From Stutzerimonas kunmingensis (lineage in GTDB: Bacteria; Pseudomonadota; Gammaproteobacteria; Pseudomonadales; Pseudomonadaceae), in the NCBI RefSeq assembly GCF_002929225.1, contig NZ_PISM01000004.1, forward strand, positions 496,001 through 560,000: 64,000 nucleotides of DNA, given 5' to 3'. Under the pieces are notes generated by a model that saw only the letters and a list, made by a program, of their open reading frames with translations, had not been told where the DNA came from and did no database searches. Positions 26,424 to 33,735 of this stretch are shown here, in pieces. Position 1 is the stretch's first letter; the number at the start of each line of letters is the position of its first letter. Made by a program: the position numbers and the translations under genes.

Positions 26424-26822
26424 TTAGCGGTCGCAGTCCGAGGCCTTGTAGCGCTCGCTGGCGATGGGCTTGTTGCTCTGGTACTCGCTGAAGTCATAGC
26501 GCAGGACTGCGCCCTGGCTCATCAGCTTGCGTAGTCCTTCATTGCCACAGACGCTAACAGCGAGCTGGCTGCGCACATCGGCCGGGTTATCGCGCATCTG
26601 CGCCGCATGCCGCGGCTGTACGCTGAGATGGTTTACCAGCATGTTGTTTTCTACGGTGTAGCCCTGATCAAGAATGTCTTCGTTGATCGCGCGAGGCGTT
26701 CCGACACTGCTTTCGCGGGCGACCTGCTCGAGCAGCTGATTCAGCTGTTGCTCCTGCAGCGAGGCGGCGTGGGCAACGGGGAGGGCGAGGCTCAGAGCGA
26801 GCAGGGTGGTCAGACGATACAT
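26424..26822 (-). CDS. Small secreted protein of the quorum-sensing-regulated virulence factor (QSregVF) type
   Basis: This 132-aa protein has a clear signal peptide, MYRLTTLLALSLALPVAHA, cleaved before ASLQEQ. The mature part is helical with two Cys, VSVCGNEGL and ASDCDR, which could form a disulphide. Length, cysteines and pseudomonad location recall the PA3611-type family named for quorum-sensing regulation in P. aeruginosa. Assignment is by recollection and function is unknown. Confidence 0.65.
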   Translation of the reverse strand: MYRLTTLLALSLALPVAHAASLQEQQLNQLLEQVARESSVGTPRAINEDILDQGYTVENNMLVNHLSVQPRHAAQMRDNPADVRSQLAVSVCGNEGLRKLMSQGAVLRYDFSEYQSNKPIASERYKASDCDR

Positions 26823-26949
26823 GGCGGTCTCCTTTTGACTGCGCTATTTCGACCGGCTGCCTGGGGTGCGGTTCATTTAACGGTGCAGGGCAGAAGTCTC
26901 CCTGGCGCTGGTAGACTGCCGCGCTTCATCGTCACCCTCGAGTCGATTC

Positions 26950-27660
26950 ATGCCCCATGCCGTAGCCCGTCTGCGCAGCGAGCGCCTGGCCAAGAGCCTC
27001 AAACCCTTCGTTGCCCGCGGCTCCCGGGCGTCGCGCTGCGAGCGCTGCCGGGTACCATTCAGCCATTGCCTTTGCCCTTGGCTTCCGACGATCGAAAGCG
27101 ATTGTGGTGTCTGCCTGCTGATGCACGATATCGAGCCGCTCAAGCCTAGCAATACGGGCTGGCTGATTGCCGATGTGGTGCGCGATACCTTCGCCTTCAC
27201 CTGGCAGCGCACGGACGTGGACCCGCGATTGCTGGCGCTGCTGGCCGATCCGCAATGGCAGCCACTGGTGATCTTTCCGGGTGAATACGCCGAGTCGAGG
27301 CGGGTGGTCGAGCAAGTCGAGCGGGAGAACGCTAAGCGCCCGCTGTTCATACTGCTCGATGCCACCTGGACCGAGGCGCGCAAGATGTTTCGCAAGAGCC
27401 CCTACTTGGATGGCCTGCCGGTGCTGAGCCTGCGACCGGAGGCGCTGTCGCGCTACCGGCTGCGCCGGTCGACTCGCAGTGACCATCTGTGCACCGCCGA
27501 GGTCGCAGCGCTCTGTCTGGATCTGGCTGGAGATTCGGCCGCGGCGAACACGCTCGATGCCTTGCTCGACGTGTTCACCGAGCACTATCTGGGTGCCAAG
27601 TATCATCGCCAGCCGGACCTGCAGAACGCCGCGCATCTGGCATTGAAGCCTGCGCGCTGA
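26950..27660 (+). CDS. tapT: DTW-domain tRNA-uridine aminocarboxypropyltransferase (TapT/YfiP-like)
   Basis: This 236-aa enzyme would add the 3-amino-3-carboxypropyl group from S-adenosylmethionine to uridine in the variable loop of some tRNAs (acp3U47). It carries the Cys cluster CERCRVPFSHCLCPW (30-44), and the DTW-type motif as DATWTEARKMFRKSPYL near residues 138-154, followed by RPEALSRYRLRRS. The Cys pattern suggests a zinc site. It converges on the EamA transporter gene with a 13-bp gap. Confidence 0.88.
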   Translation: MPHAVARLRSERLAKSLKPFVARGSRASRCERCRVPFSHCLCPWLPTIESDCGVCLLMHDIEPLKPSNTGWLIADVVRDTFAFTWQRTDVDPRLLALLADPQWQPLVIFPGEYAESRRVVEQVERENAKRPLFILLDATWTEARKMFRKSPYLDGLPVLSLRPEALSRYRLRRSTRSDHLCTAEVAALCLDLAGDSAAANTLDALLDVFTEHYLGAKYHRQPDLQNAAHLALKPAR

Positions 27661-27673
27661 ACTCGATTGGCCG

Positions 27674-28585
27674 TCAGGCCTTGGCAGGACTGGCTGTGGT
27701 TAGCGGCTCGGCTTTGCGCGGCCAGAGTTGTGCGGCGAGCATGCCGATGAACATCAATACGCAGCCCATGTAGCCGCGCAGCGTCAGGCTTTCCTCAAGG
27801 AACAGTGCGCCCGCGATGGCTGCGAACACCGCTTCCAGTGAGAGGATGATCGCCGCATGGGAGGCGATCGCATGCTTCTGCGCAACAACCTGCAGCGTGT
27901 AGCCAACCGCAACGGCGAACAATCCACCGTAGATGAGGGCCGGTCCGGCGAGCCAGATGCTGGTCGGCTCAATCTCTTCAAAGATCAATGCCAGCAGCAG
28001 GCTCACCACGGCACAGGTGGCGAACTGCAGGAAGGCCAGGCGAATCGCGTCGTGGCGGCTGACGAAGAAGCTCACCAGCAGCACATGCAGGCCCCAGACG
28101 AAGGCGCCGGCCAACTGGATCCAGTCACCAGAGGCAACGGTGAAATCCTCGCCGATGCTCAGCAGCGCCATGCCGGCAACGGCGAGAAAGGCGCCGACCC
28201 AGGTTCCGAGGCCTGTCCTGTGGCCAATGATCAGTCCCAGCAGTGGCACCACGATCACGTACAGGCCAGTGATGAATCCCGAGTTGGTCACGCTGGTAAA
28301 CAGCAGGCCCACCTGCTGCAGGTTGATTCCCACGGTCAGCGCAAGCCCCATGCTCAGGCCGCCGAGCAGCAGGCCACGCTGAAGAAAGGGTTCGTGCCGG
28401 GCTTTGGTGCGGCCCTGGTAGATCACCAGTGGCAGCAGCGCGAGAGCGCCCAGGGCGAAGCGCAGGCCGGTAAATAGAAACGGGCCGATGTTGTCCATGC
28501 CGATGCGTTGGGCGACGAAGGCCGTGCCCCAGATCATGGCGGTGATCAGCATCAGGAAGTCGGCGCGGAGGGCTTGGCTACGCAT
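27674..28585 (-). CDS. EamA-family (DMT superfamily) transporter
   Basis: This 303-aa inner-membrane exporter has ten predicted hydrophobic segments arranged as two EamA repeats, the first starting DFLMLITAMIWGTAFVAQRI and the second near GDWIQLAGAFVWGLHVLLVS. ATG 28585 was chosen because the 102-residue upstream extension is hydrophilic and overlaps the regulatory gap. Substrate is unknown; relatives export amino acids and metabolites. Confidence 0.87.
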   Translation of the reverse strand: MRSQALRADFLMLITAMIWGTAFVAQRIGMDNIGPFLFTGLRFALGALALLPLVIYQGRTKARHEPFLQRGLLLGGLSMGLALTVGINLQQVGLLFTSVTNSGFITGLYVIVVPLLGLIIGHRTGLGTWVGAFLAVAGMALLSIGEDFTVASGDWIQLAGAFVWGLHVLLVSFFVSRHDAIRLAFLQFATCAVVSLLLALIFEEIEPTSIWLAGPALIYGGLFAVAVGYTLQVVAQKHAIASHAAIILSLEAVFAAIAGALFLEESLTLRGYMGCVLMFIGMLAAQLWPRKAEPLTTASPAKA

Positions 28586-28778
28586 GTTTCGGCTCGGTCG
28601 GGAAAAGTCGCAGACTTTGCTACAAAGCGCCGCGCTTGACCACTTATTCATGGGTGGGCATGCTTGCGCCGCTTGATTTGTTGTGGCGGGCGGCCGATAT
28701 TCGGTCTGGCCGGCCGAAAATTTCACATCGGACCATCCCCGGAGCGTTGTCTCGGGGTTTCTGCCGTCATCTTGTCGG

Positions 28779-28799
28779 CATCGGCTGCTCAAGCCGATG
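28779..28799 (+). other. Hairpin in the leader of the response-regulator gene
   Basis: CATCGGCT (28779-28786) pairs with AGCCGATG (28792-28799) around GCTCA and is followed by A5, 33 bp before the ATG. It is not a plus-strand terminator; it could affect translation or form part of a dyad. The 28586-28831 gap also carries the divergent EamA promoter. Confidence 0.35.
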
Positions 28800-28831
28800 A
28801 AAAAGCGCCAATAAAAACTACAGGTCTGCCA

Positions 28832-29482
28832 ATGGCTGCTTACGAAATAATCATTGCCGATGATCACCCGCTTTTCCGCAGCGCGCTGCAACAGGCGCTC
28901 ACCATGGGGCTAGGGGAAAACGTACGTCTGGTGGAAGCGGCCAGCATCGCCGAACTGGAAAGCCTTCTAAATCAGGGCGCCGATTGGGATCTGGTGCTGC
29001 TGGATCTGAACATGCCTGGAGCCTATGGTTTCTCGGGGTTGGCACTGCTGAGGGGGCAGTATCCGCATCTACCGGTAGTCATGATCTCGGCACAGGAGGA
29101 CGCAGCGGTCGTTGCGCGCTCCCGTGAGTTCGGTGCCAGCGGTTTCATTCCCAAGTCCAGTTCTCTGGAAACCATCCAGGAAGCGGTACGTGCTGTTTTG
29201 GATGGCGATGTCTGGTGGCCTAGCAACATCCAGGATGTAGCCAACGTCAGCGATGAGGCCAAGGCCGCCAGCGCCGGGCTTGCCAGCCTGACGCCGCAAC
29301 AGTTCCGAGTGCTGACCATGGTCTGTGACGGGCTGTTGAACAAGCAGATCGCCTACGAACTGAGCGTTTCTGAAGCGACCATCAAGGCTCACGTTACCGC
29401 TATCTTCCGCAAGCTCGGCGTGCGTACCCGCACCCAGGCAGCCCTGTTGCTGCAGCAGATGGGTTCCATTCCAACCAGCTGA
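28832..29482 (+). CDS. erdR: LuxR/NarL-family response regulator (ErdR/CrbR-like)
   Basis: This 216-aa two-component regulator has a receiver domain with acidic pair Asp10-Asp11, phosphoacceptor Asp58 in LLDLNMPG and Lys108 in GFIPKSS. The C-terminal GerE-type helix-turn-helix spans about residues 150-212, with LTPQQFRVLTMVCDGLLNKQ and IKAHVTAIFRKLGVRTRTQA. Close pseudomonad relatives, ErdR or CrbR, control ethanol and acetate metabolism; identity is inferred from sequence character and from location beside finR-fpr. No sensor kinase is adjacent. ATG 28832 was preferred over a frame beginning at 28664. Confidence 0.82.
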   Translation: MAAYEIIIADDHPLFRSALQQALTMGLGENVRLVEAASIAELESLLNQGADWDLVLLDLNMPGAYGFSGLALLRGQYPHLPVVMISAQEDAAVVARSREFGASGFIPKSSSLETIQEAVRAVLDGDVWWPSNIQDVANVSDEAKAASAGLASLTPQQFRVLTMVCDGLLNKQIAYELSVSEATIKAHVTAIFRKLGVRTRTQAALLLQQMGSIPTS

Positions 29483-29496
29483 TCCGGATGCGGGCC

Positions 29497-30423
29497 TCAG
29501 GCGATCGGCGGCAGCTGGATTTCATCGCTGCGGCGCACGCCTGAGGTCAGGGCGCGGCACTGTTCGACGAACTCGAGCATGGCCGCGGTCTGATACTTGT
29601 GCGAATGCCATATGAAGTAGAACTGGCGGCGCAGGTCCAGCTCGGGCGTCGCCACCGGTACCAGGCTGCCACGGCGAAAGGCGTCACGCAGCGCCAGTCG
29701 AGAAATACAGCCGATCCCCAGTCCCGACTCCACCGCGCGTTTGATCGCTTCGGTGTGCTCCAGCTCGAGCCGCACGTTCAGCTTGCCTGGCCGATGTCGC
29801 ACAGCCTGTTCGAAGGTCATCCGCGTGCCGGAGCCCTGCTCGCGGAGAATCCACGCTTCTCTGGTCAGCTCGTCCAGGCCCACCTCGCCGCGCCCGGCCA
29901 GCGGGTGCTGCGGCGCGCAGAATACCACCAGCTCATCTTCGATCCACGGCTGGACCTCAAGGTCCGGGTGCTGGCAATCACCTTCGATCAAACCCAGATC
30001 AAGTTCGTGTTGCGCGATCTGATGCACGATGTGCGCAGTGTTGTGTACATGCAGCTTCACTCGGCATTCCGGGTGGCGCTGCATGAAGCTGCCAATCAGT
30101 AACGTGGCGAGGTAGTTGCCGATCGTCAGCGTTGCACCGACCGCCAGTGAGCCGAAGCCGCTCTTGCCGTTGAGCAAATCCTCGATGGCGCGTGCCTGAT
30201 CGAGCAGGGCAACTGCCTGCGGCAGCAGCTGTTGTCCGAGAGCGTTCAAGCAAAGCCTTTTGCCGGCTCGGTCGAAGAGCTGGCAGCCGGACTGGCGTTC
30301 CAGTTCGGCCAGCGACGTACTGGTTGCGGACTGTGACAACGAGAGGCTCTCGGCTGCGCGCGACACGCTTTCCTGGCGGGCGACAGCGGCAAACACTTCG
30401 ATCTGACGGAGAGTAAAATGCAT
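29497..30423 (-). CDS. finR: LysR-family regulator FinR
   Basis: This 308-aa LysR-type regulator has an N-terminal winged helix, MHFTLRQIEVFAAVARQESV with the recognition region SLSQSATSTSLAELERQSGC (28-47), and an effector domain from about residue 88. It is divergent from fpr, as in Pseudomonas putida, where FinR is needed for fpr induction by oxidative stress and affects sulphur assimilation. It converges with erdR with a 14-bp gap. Confidence 0.9.
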   Translation of the reverse strand: MHFTLRQIEVFAAVARQESVSRAAESLSLSQSATSTSLAELERQSGCQLFDRAGKRLCLNALGQQLLPQAVALLDQARAIEDLLNGKSGFGSLAVGATLTIGNYLATLLIGSFMQRHPECRVKLHVHNTAHIVHQIAQHELDLGLIEGDCQHPDLEVQPWIEDELVVFCAPQHPLAGRGEVGLDELTREAWILREQGSGTRMTFEQAVRHRPGKLNVRLELEHTEAIKRAVESGLGIGCISRLALRDAFRRGSLVPVATPELDLRRQFYFIWHSHKYQTAAMLEFVEQCRALTSGVRRSDEIQLPPIA

Positions 30424-30460
30424 ATCTATATAACCGATAACCTATATCTTTATTATCCAG

Positions 30461-30489
30461 TTAACGAATAAAGGCGCCATCGCTAGACT
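30461..30489 (+). promoter_or_regulatory. Probable fpr promoter in the finR-fpr intergenic region
   Basis: TTAACG (30461-30466) and TAGACT (30484-30489) are spaced 17 bp. Upstream, AT-rich repeats GGTTATCGGTTATATAG on the minus strand (around 30427-30443) would be a natural place for LysR-type FinR binding. The transcription start would be near 30496, about 40 bp before the ATG. Confidence 0.55.
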
Positions 30490-30536
30490 GGCGCCACGTA
30501 ACGACGCCCGTCGCGACACCACGAGGAATTCGTAGC

Positions 30537-31313
30537 ATGAGCAATCTGAACGTAGAGCGCGTTCTCAGTGTGCACCATTGGAGCGACACGCTGTTCAGCT
30601 TCAAGACCACCCGCAATGCAGGCTTGCGCTTCGAGAACGGCCAGTTCGTCATGATCGGCCTAGAGGTCGAGGGCCGTCCGCTGATGCGCGCCTACAGTAT
30701 CGCCAGTCCCAACTACGAAGAGTATCTGGAGTTCTTCAGCATCAAGGTGCAGAACGGCCCGCTGACTTCTCGACTGCAGCACCTGCAGGAAGGCGACCAG
30801 ATCATGGTCAGCCGCAAGCCAACCGGAACACTGGTGCTCGACGACCTGCTGCCTGGCAAGCATCTTTACCTGCTCAGCACCGGCACGGGCCTGGCGCCAT
30901 TCATGAGTGTCATCCAGGACCCGGAAACCTACGAGCGCTTCGAAAAAGTCGTGCTGGTGCATGGTGTTCGCTACGCAAACGAAGTCGCCTATCGCGAATT
31001 CATCACCGAGCACCTGCCGCAGAACGAGTTCTTTGGTGAGGCGGTGAAAGAAAAACTGATCTATTACCCGACTGTGACGCGCGAACCTTTCGAGAATCAG
31101 GGCCGCCTGACCGAGCTGATGCGCAGCGGCAAACTGTTCAGCGACATCGGCCTGCCTCCGATCAATCCGCAGGACGATCGCGCGATGATTTGCGGCAGCC
31201 CGAGCATGCTGGACGAAACCAGCCAGGTGCTGGACAGCTTCGGTCTGAGCGTCTCGCCGCGGATGGGCGATCCGGGGCACTACCTGATCGAGCGCGCATT
31301 CGTCGAGAAGTAG
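30537..31313 (+). CDS. fpr: Ferredoxin/flavodoxin-NADP+ reductase
   Basis: This 258-aa FAD enzyme exchanges electrons between NADPH and ferredoxin or flavodoxin, supporting oxidative stress defence and Fe-S repair. FAD-binding is marked by RAYSIASP (51-58), NADP binding by STGTGLAPFMSVI near residues 117-129, and the bacterial subclass by the C-terminal ERAFVEK. The ATG has GAGGAATTCGTAGC upstream. The window also encodes FdxA, a possible partner. Confidence 0.95.
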   Translation: MSNLNVERVLSVHHWSDTLFSFKTTRNAGLRFENGQFVMIGLEVEGRPLMRAYSIASPNYEEYLEFFSIKVQNGPLTSRLQHLQEGDQIMVSRKPTGTLVLDDLLPGKHLYLLSTGTGLAPFMSVIQDPETYERFEKVVLVHGVRYANEVAYREFITEHLPQNEFFGEAVKEKLIYYPTVTREPFENQGRLTELMRSGKLFSDIGLPPINPQDDRAMICGSPSMLDETSQVLDSFGLSVSPRMGDPGHYLIERAFVEK

Positions 31314-31327
31314 CGCATCCGCTCCAC

Positions 31328-31348
31328 GCCGCCGCCTCGCGCGGCGGC
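31328..31348. terminator. Hairpin between convergent fpr and ychJ-like genes
   Basis: GCCGCCGC (31328-31335) pairs with GCGGCGGC (31341-31348) with a CTCGC loop. It has no T-tract on either side, so intrinsic termination is only possible. Confidence 0.45.
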
Positions 31349-31368
31349 TATCCCGGTGCGGTCTGGCA

Positions 31369-31854
31369 TCAGACGTAGGCGGCGCAGCACTTCTTGAATT
31401 TCGAACCGCTGCCGCATGGGCAGGGATCGTTGCGTCCGGCCTTGAGTGGCACCGTCGGATCGATGAAATACCATTTTCCGTCGCGTTGAACGAAGGCCGA
31501 GCGTTCCTGGTGGACATGCTCGCCCGCCTGGTCGTGCCAGCGGGCGGTGAAGGTCACCCGTGCATGTTCAGGCTTGCCGCCGAGCACTGCACTCTCGTTC
31601 ACTTCCAGCCCCAACCAGGTGCTGTCCAGGCTCCAGCGGCGCATGCCGTCCATGTCCAGCGCCGTCTGTTGCACCGGCAGCGTGGTGGCCTGCAGATAGT
31701 CGACCAGACCCAGCACGTAGGCGCTATAGCGCGAGCGCATCAGCAGTTCGGCGCTGGGTGCCGGTGTGCCCGCGTGATAACGGCCACAGCACTGGTCAAG
31801 CGTATTGCCGCTGCCGCAAGGGCAGTTGGGCGCGAGGGGGCGCTGTTCGCTCAT
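31369..31854 (-). CDS. YchJ-family protein with two SEC-C metal-binding motifs
   Basis: This 161-aa protein has SEC-C-type Cys motifs at both ends: CPCGSG (11-16) with CC (22-23), and [16 protein letters not shown] at the C-terminus, each suited to bind zinc. The middle is the YchJ/UPF0225 domain, with [18 protein letters not shown] near residues 40-57 and NTF2-like fold expected. Function is unknown. It starts one base after the stop of the DUF6231 gene, so translation is probably coupled. Confidence 0.87.
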   Translation of the reverse strand: MSEQRPLAPNCPCGSGNTLDQCCGRYHAGTPAPSAELLMRSRYSAYVLGLVDYLQATTLPVQQTALDMDGMRRWSLDSTWLGLEVNESAVLGGKPEHARVTFTARWHDQAGEHVHQERSAFVQRDGKWYFIDPTVPLKAGRNDPCPCGSGSKFKKCCAAYV

Positions 31855-31855
31855 G

Positions 31856-32353
31856 TCACCACCAGTACTTTCCGAAGTTTTCCGGGTTGGCCCAGAACCT
31901 GGCATTCAGCCAGTCCGGAACCTGCTTGTATTGGAGCAGGTCGTAGGTGAAGAGCGTCAAGGTCTGTCCGTCGCGCTGGAAGCGCTCGCTGACTTGCAGG
32001 GCTAGTGCATAGAAGTCTGTGGTCCTCCATTCGGATGCGTCGAGATCCACGAGTACTGCCATACGGCTGGCATTCAGATTGCGAACGCTGCCGAGCAGCT
32101 CCAGGCCGTTACGCTTGGGCATGTGCTCCAGACAGTCGACGAACAGGGCCAAATCGTAGCGCTGAGAGGCCAGTTGTTCTGATAGCGGCGCGGCATCGGC
32201 GCGGTCTAGCTGAAACTCCGGATGACATTCGGCGTAGGCAGCCAGAGCAGGTTGATCACTGCGCCCCACGTGCAATAGATGGCTTGGGGCATAGTGCTCG
32301 AGCATCGCCGCAAGCGCTTGTTGTGGCGTGTGCACTACAGGGTTTTCAGTCAA
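31856..32353 (-). CDS. DUF6231-like protein with methyltransferase-like fold features
   Basis: This 165-aa protein is probably of a pseudomonad-conserved family (DUF6231 by recollection). [20 protein letters not shown] near residues 66-85 and the preceding [10 protein letters not shown] resemble the core of class I methyltransferases, but no full SAM-binding glycine motif is visible. The C-terminus is aromatic, ending FGKYWW. It is the first gene of a two-gene unit with ychJ. Confidence 0.65.
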   Translation of the reverse strand: MTENPVVHTPQQALAAMLEHYAPSHLLHVGRSDQPALAAYAECHPEFQLDRADAAPLSEQLASQRYDLALFVDCLEHMPKRNGLELLGSVRNLNASRMAVLVDLDASEWRTTDFYALALQVSERFQRDGQTLTLFTYDLLQYKQVPDWLNARFWANPENFGKYWW

Positions 32354-32485
32354 TAGAGAATCCTCGTTTCAAAGGTGAAGACTAGCGCGGTGCCGTTTGT
32401 CGGCCTAGTCTGAAAATAACCGGAGCCGCCCGGATTCCCGTACGTGGCGATTCTGGCTGAATGTCCACACTGGAGGTTTTGATCG

Positions 32486-33124
32486 ATGAGTACATTACGG
32501 ACAGCAGTACCCGTTATTGTCATGACCACGTTCCTGGCTGGTTGTGCAGGCGTGCAGAAACAGGATTGGCCGACATGTGCGGCCGTGGGTGGCGTGACCG
32601 GTGCCGCGCTGGGGGCCATCGAGAGCAGCTCCTATGCCGGTTGGGGTGCGCTGATCGGTGGTGGTGTCGCGGCAGCCTATTGTTGGGCCAACGGCATGGA
32701 AGAGGAAACGGTCGCCGTCGTCGAGACGGTCGAGCCTATGCCTCAGTCCGAGCCGGAACCGGAGCCTGCGGCAGAGCCGGTGCGCGTCGAACTGGACGTC
32801 AAGTTCGACTTCGATCGTGATGTGGTCAAGCAGGATAGCTATGGCGACATCCAGAATCTGGCTGATTTCATGAAGGAATATGGCCAGACCACGACCGTGC
32901 TCGAAGGCCACACCGACTCCGTCGGTACCGATGCCTACAATCAGCGCCTTTCCGAGCGCCGCGCCAATGCGGTTCGTCAGGTGCTGGTCGACCAGTATGG
33001 CGTCGAGGGTGATCGGGTGAATGCAGTTGGCTACGGCGAATCGCGCCCGGTCGCCGATAACGCAACCGAAGAAGGCCGCGCTATCAACCGTCGCGTAGAG
33101 GCTGAGGTCGAAGCACGCCCTTGA
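32486..33124 (+). CDS. OmpA-family outer-membrane lipoprotein
   Basis: This 212-aa protein has a lipobox FLAGC with lipidated Cys20, a glycine-rich hydrophobic stretch (residues 34-66), an acidic Pro/Glu linker (80-97), and a C-terminal OmpA domain binding peptidoglycan: DVKFDFDRDVV, VLEGHTDSVGTDAYNQRLSE (near 139-158) and GESRPVADNATEEGRAINRR. It should tether the outer membrane to the wall. The gap upstream (32354-32485) holds the promoter region; an intrinsic terminator follows. Confidence 0.9.
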   Translation: MSTLRTAVPVIVMTTFLAGCAGVQKQDWPTCAAVGGVTGAALGAIESSSYAGWGALIGGGVAAAYCWANGMEEETVAVVETVEPMPQSEPEPEPAAEPVRVELDVKFDFDRDVVKQDSYGDIQNLADFMKEYGQTTTVLEGHTDSVGTDAYNQRLSERRANAVRQVLVDQYGVEGDRVNAVGYGESRPVADNATEEGRAINRRVEAEVEARP

Positions 33125-33144
33125 GTCGAATGCGGTAACAGATC

Positions 33145-33176
33145 CAGCCGGGCCCAGTGTCCGGCTGTTTTATTTT
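33145..33176 (+). terminator. Intrinsic terminator after the OmpA-type lipoprotein gene
   Basis: CAGCCGG (33145-33151) pairs with CCGGCTG (33161-33167), followed by TTTTATTTT. It lies 21 bp after the stop and just before the end of the converging gene. Confidence 0.85.
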
Positions 33177-33183
33177 ACGGCTG

Positions 33184-33648
33184 TCAGAACGACGGCCGTA
33201 CGCTGGCCAGCGCGATCACCAGCAGGCCAAGCACGAGGTTGATGCCCACCAGTCGGCGAATCTGCCCGAGCACCGCACCACCGTCCGGCCACCGCTCGGC
33301 CTCGACCGCGCGCTTGAGGACCGGCAACTGCAGTAGCTGGATACGCAGAAACAGCGCCAGCATCACCAGATACAGACCGGCCATGATGTGAACGTAGCGC
33401 GGTGCGCTTTCCAGCGGGCCGAAACGCATGTGCCACATGCCGATGCCGCTTAGCGGCAATACCAGCACCGCCACCCACACCCAGACGAAAAAACGTCGGA
33501 ACACATCTGCCCATAAGGTCAACCGTTCCGGTGCCTGCAGCACCGCCACCGCCGCGGGGCGCAGCACCATCCAGGCGAAAAACATTCCGCCCACCCAGAC
33601 CGTCGCGGCGAGTACATGCAGGGTGTAAAGCAGGGCAAATGACGTCAT
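33184..33648 (-). CDS. CopD-family-like integral membrane protein
   Basis: This 154-aa protein has four hydrophobic segments and His residues in the first two (LLYTLHVLAATVWVGGMFFA and IGMWHMRF), with another in YVHIMAG, a pattern of the CopD/DUF2269-like group that may bind haem or copper. Substrate is unknown. It is a single gene between two plus-strand genes and upstream-divergent to dinG. Confidence 0.75.
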   Translation of the reverse strand: MTSFALLYTLHVLAATVWVGGMFFAWMVLRPAAVAVLQAPERLTLWADVFRRFFVWVWVAVLVLPLSGIGMWHMRFGPLESAPRYVHIMAGLYLVMLALFLRIQLLQLPVLKRAVEAERWPDGGAVLGQIRRLVGINLVLGLLVIALASVRPSF

Positions 33649-33709
33649 GGGGCAAATCTCCGGTGGCGGCAGGGCGAACGCGCGCTATCATAGCCGCCCC
33701 ATTGAAGTA

Positions 33710-33725
33710 CTGAAAATATATACAG
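33710..33725 (+). promoter_or_regulatory. LexA (SOS) box of dinG
   Basis: CTG-AAAATATATA-CAG is an AT-rich CTG-N10-CAG site close to the palindromic LexA consensus. It ends 10 bp before the dinG ATG, so LexA would cover the transcription or translation start region. Confidence 0.85.
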
Positions 33726-33735
33726 CTCCGCGCCC

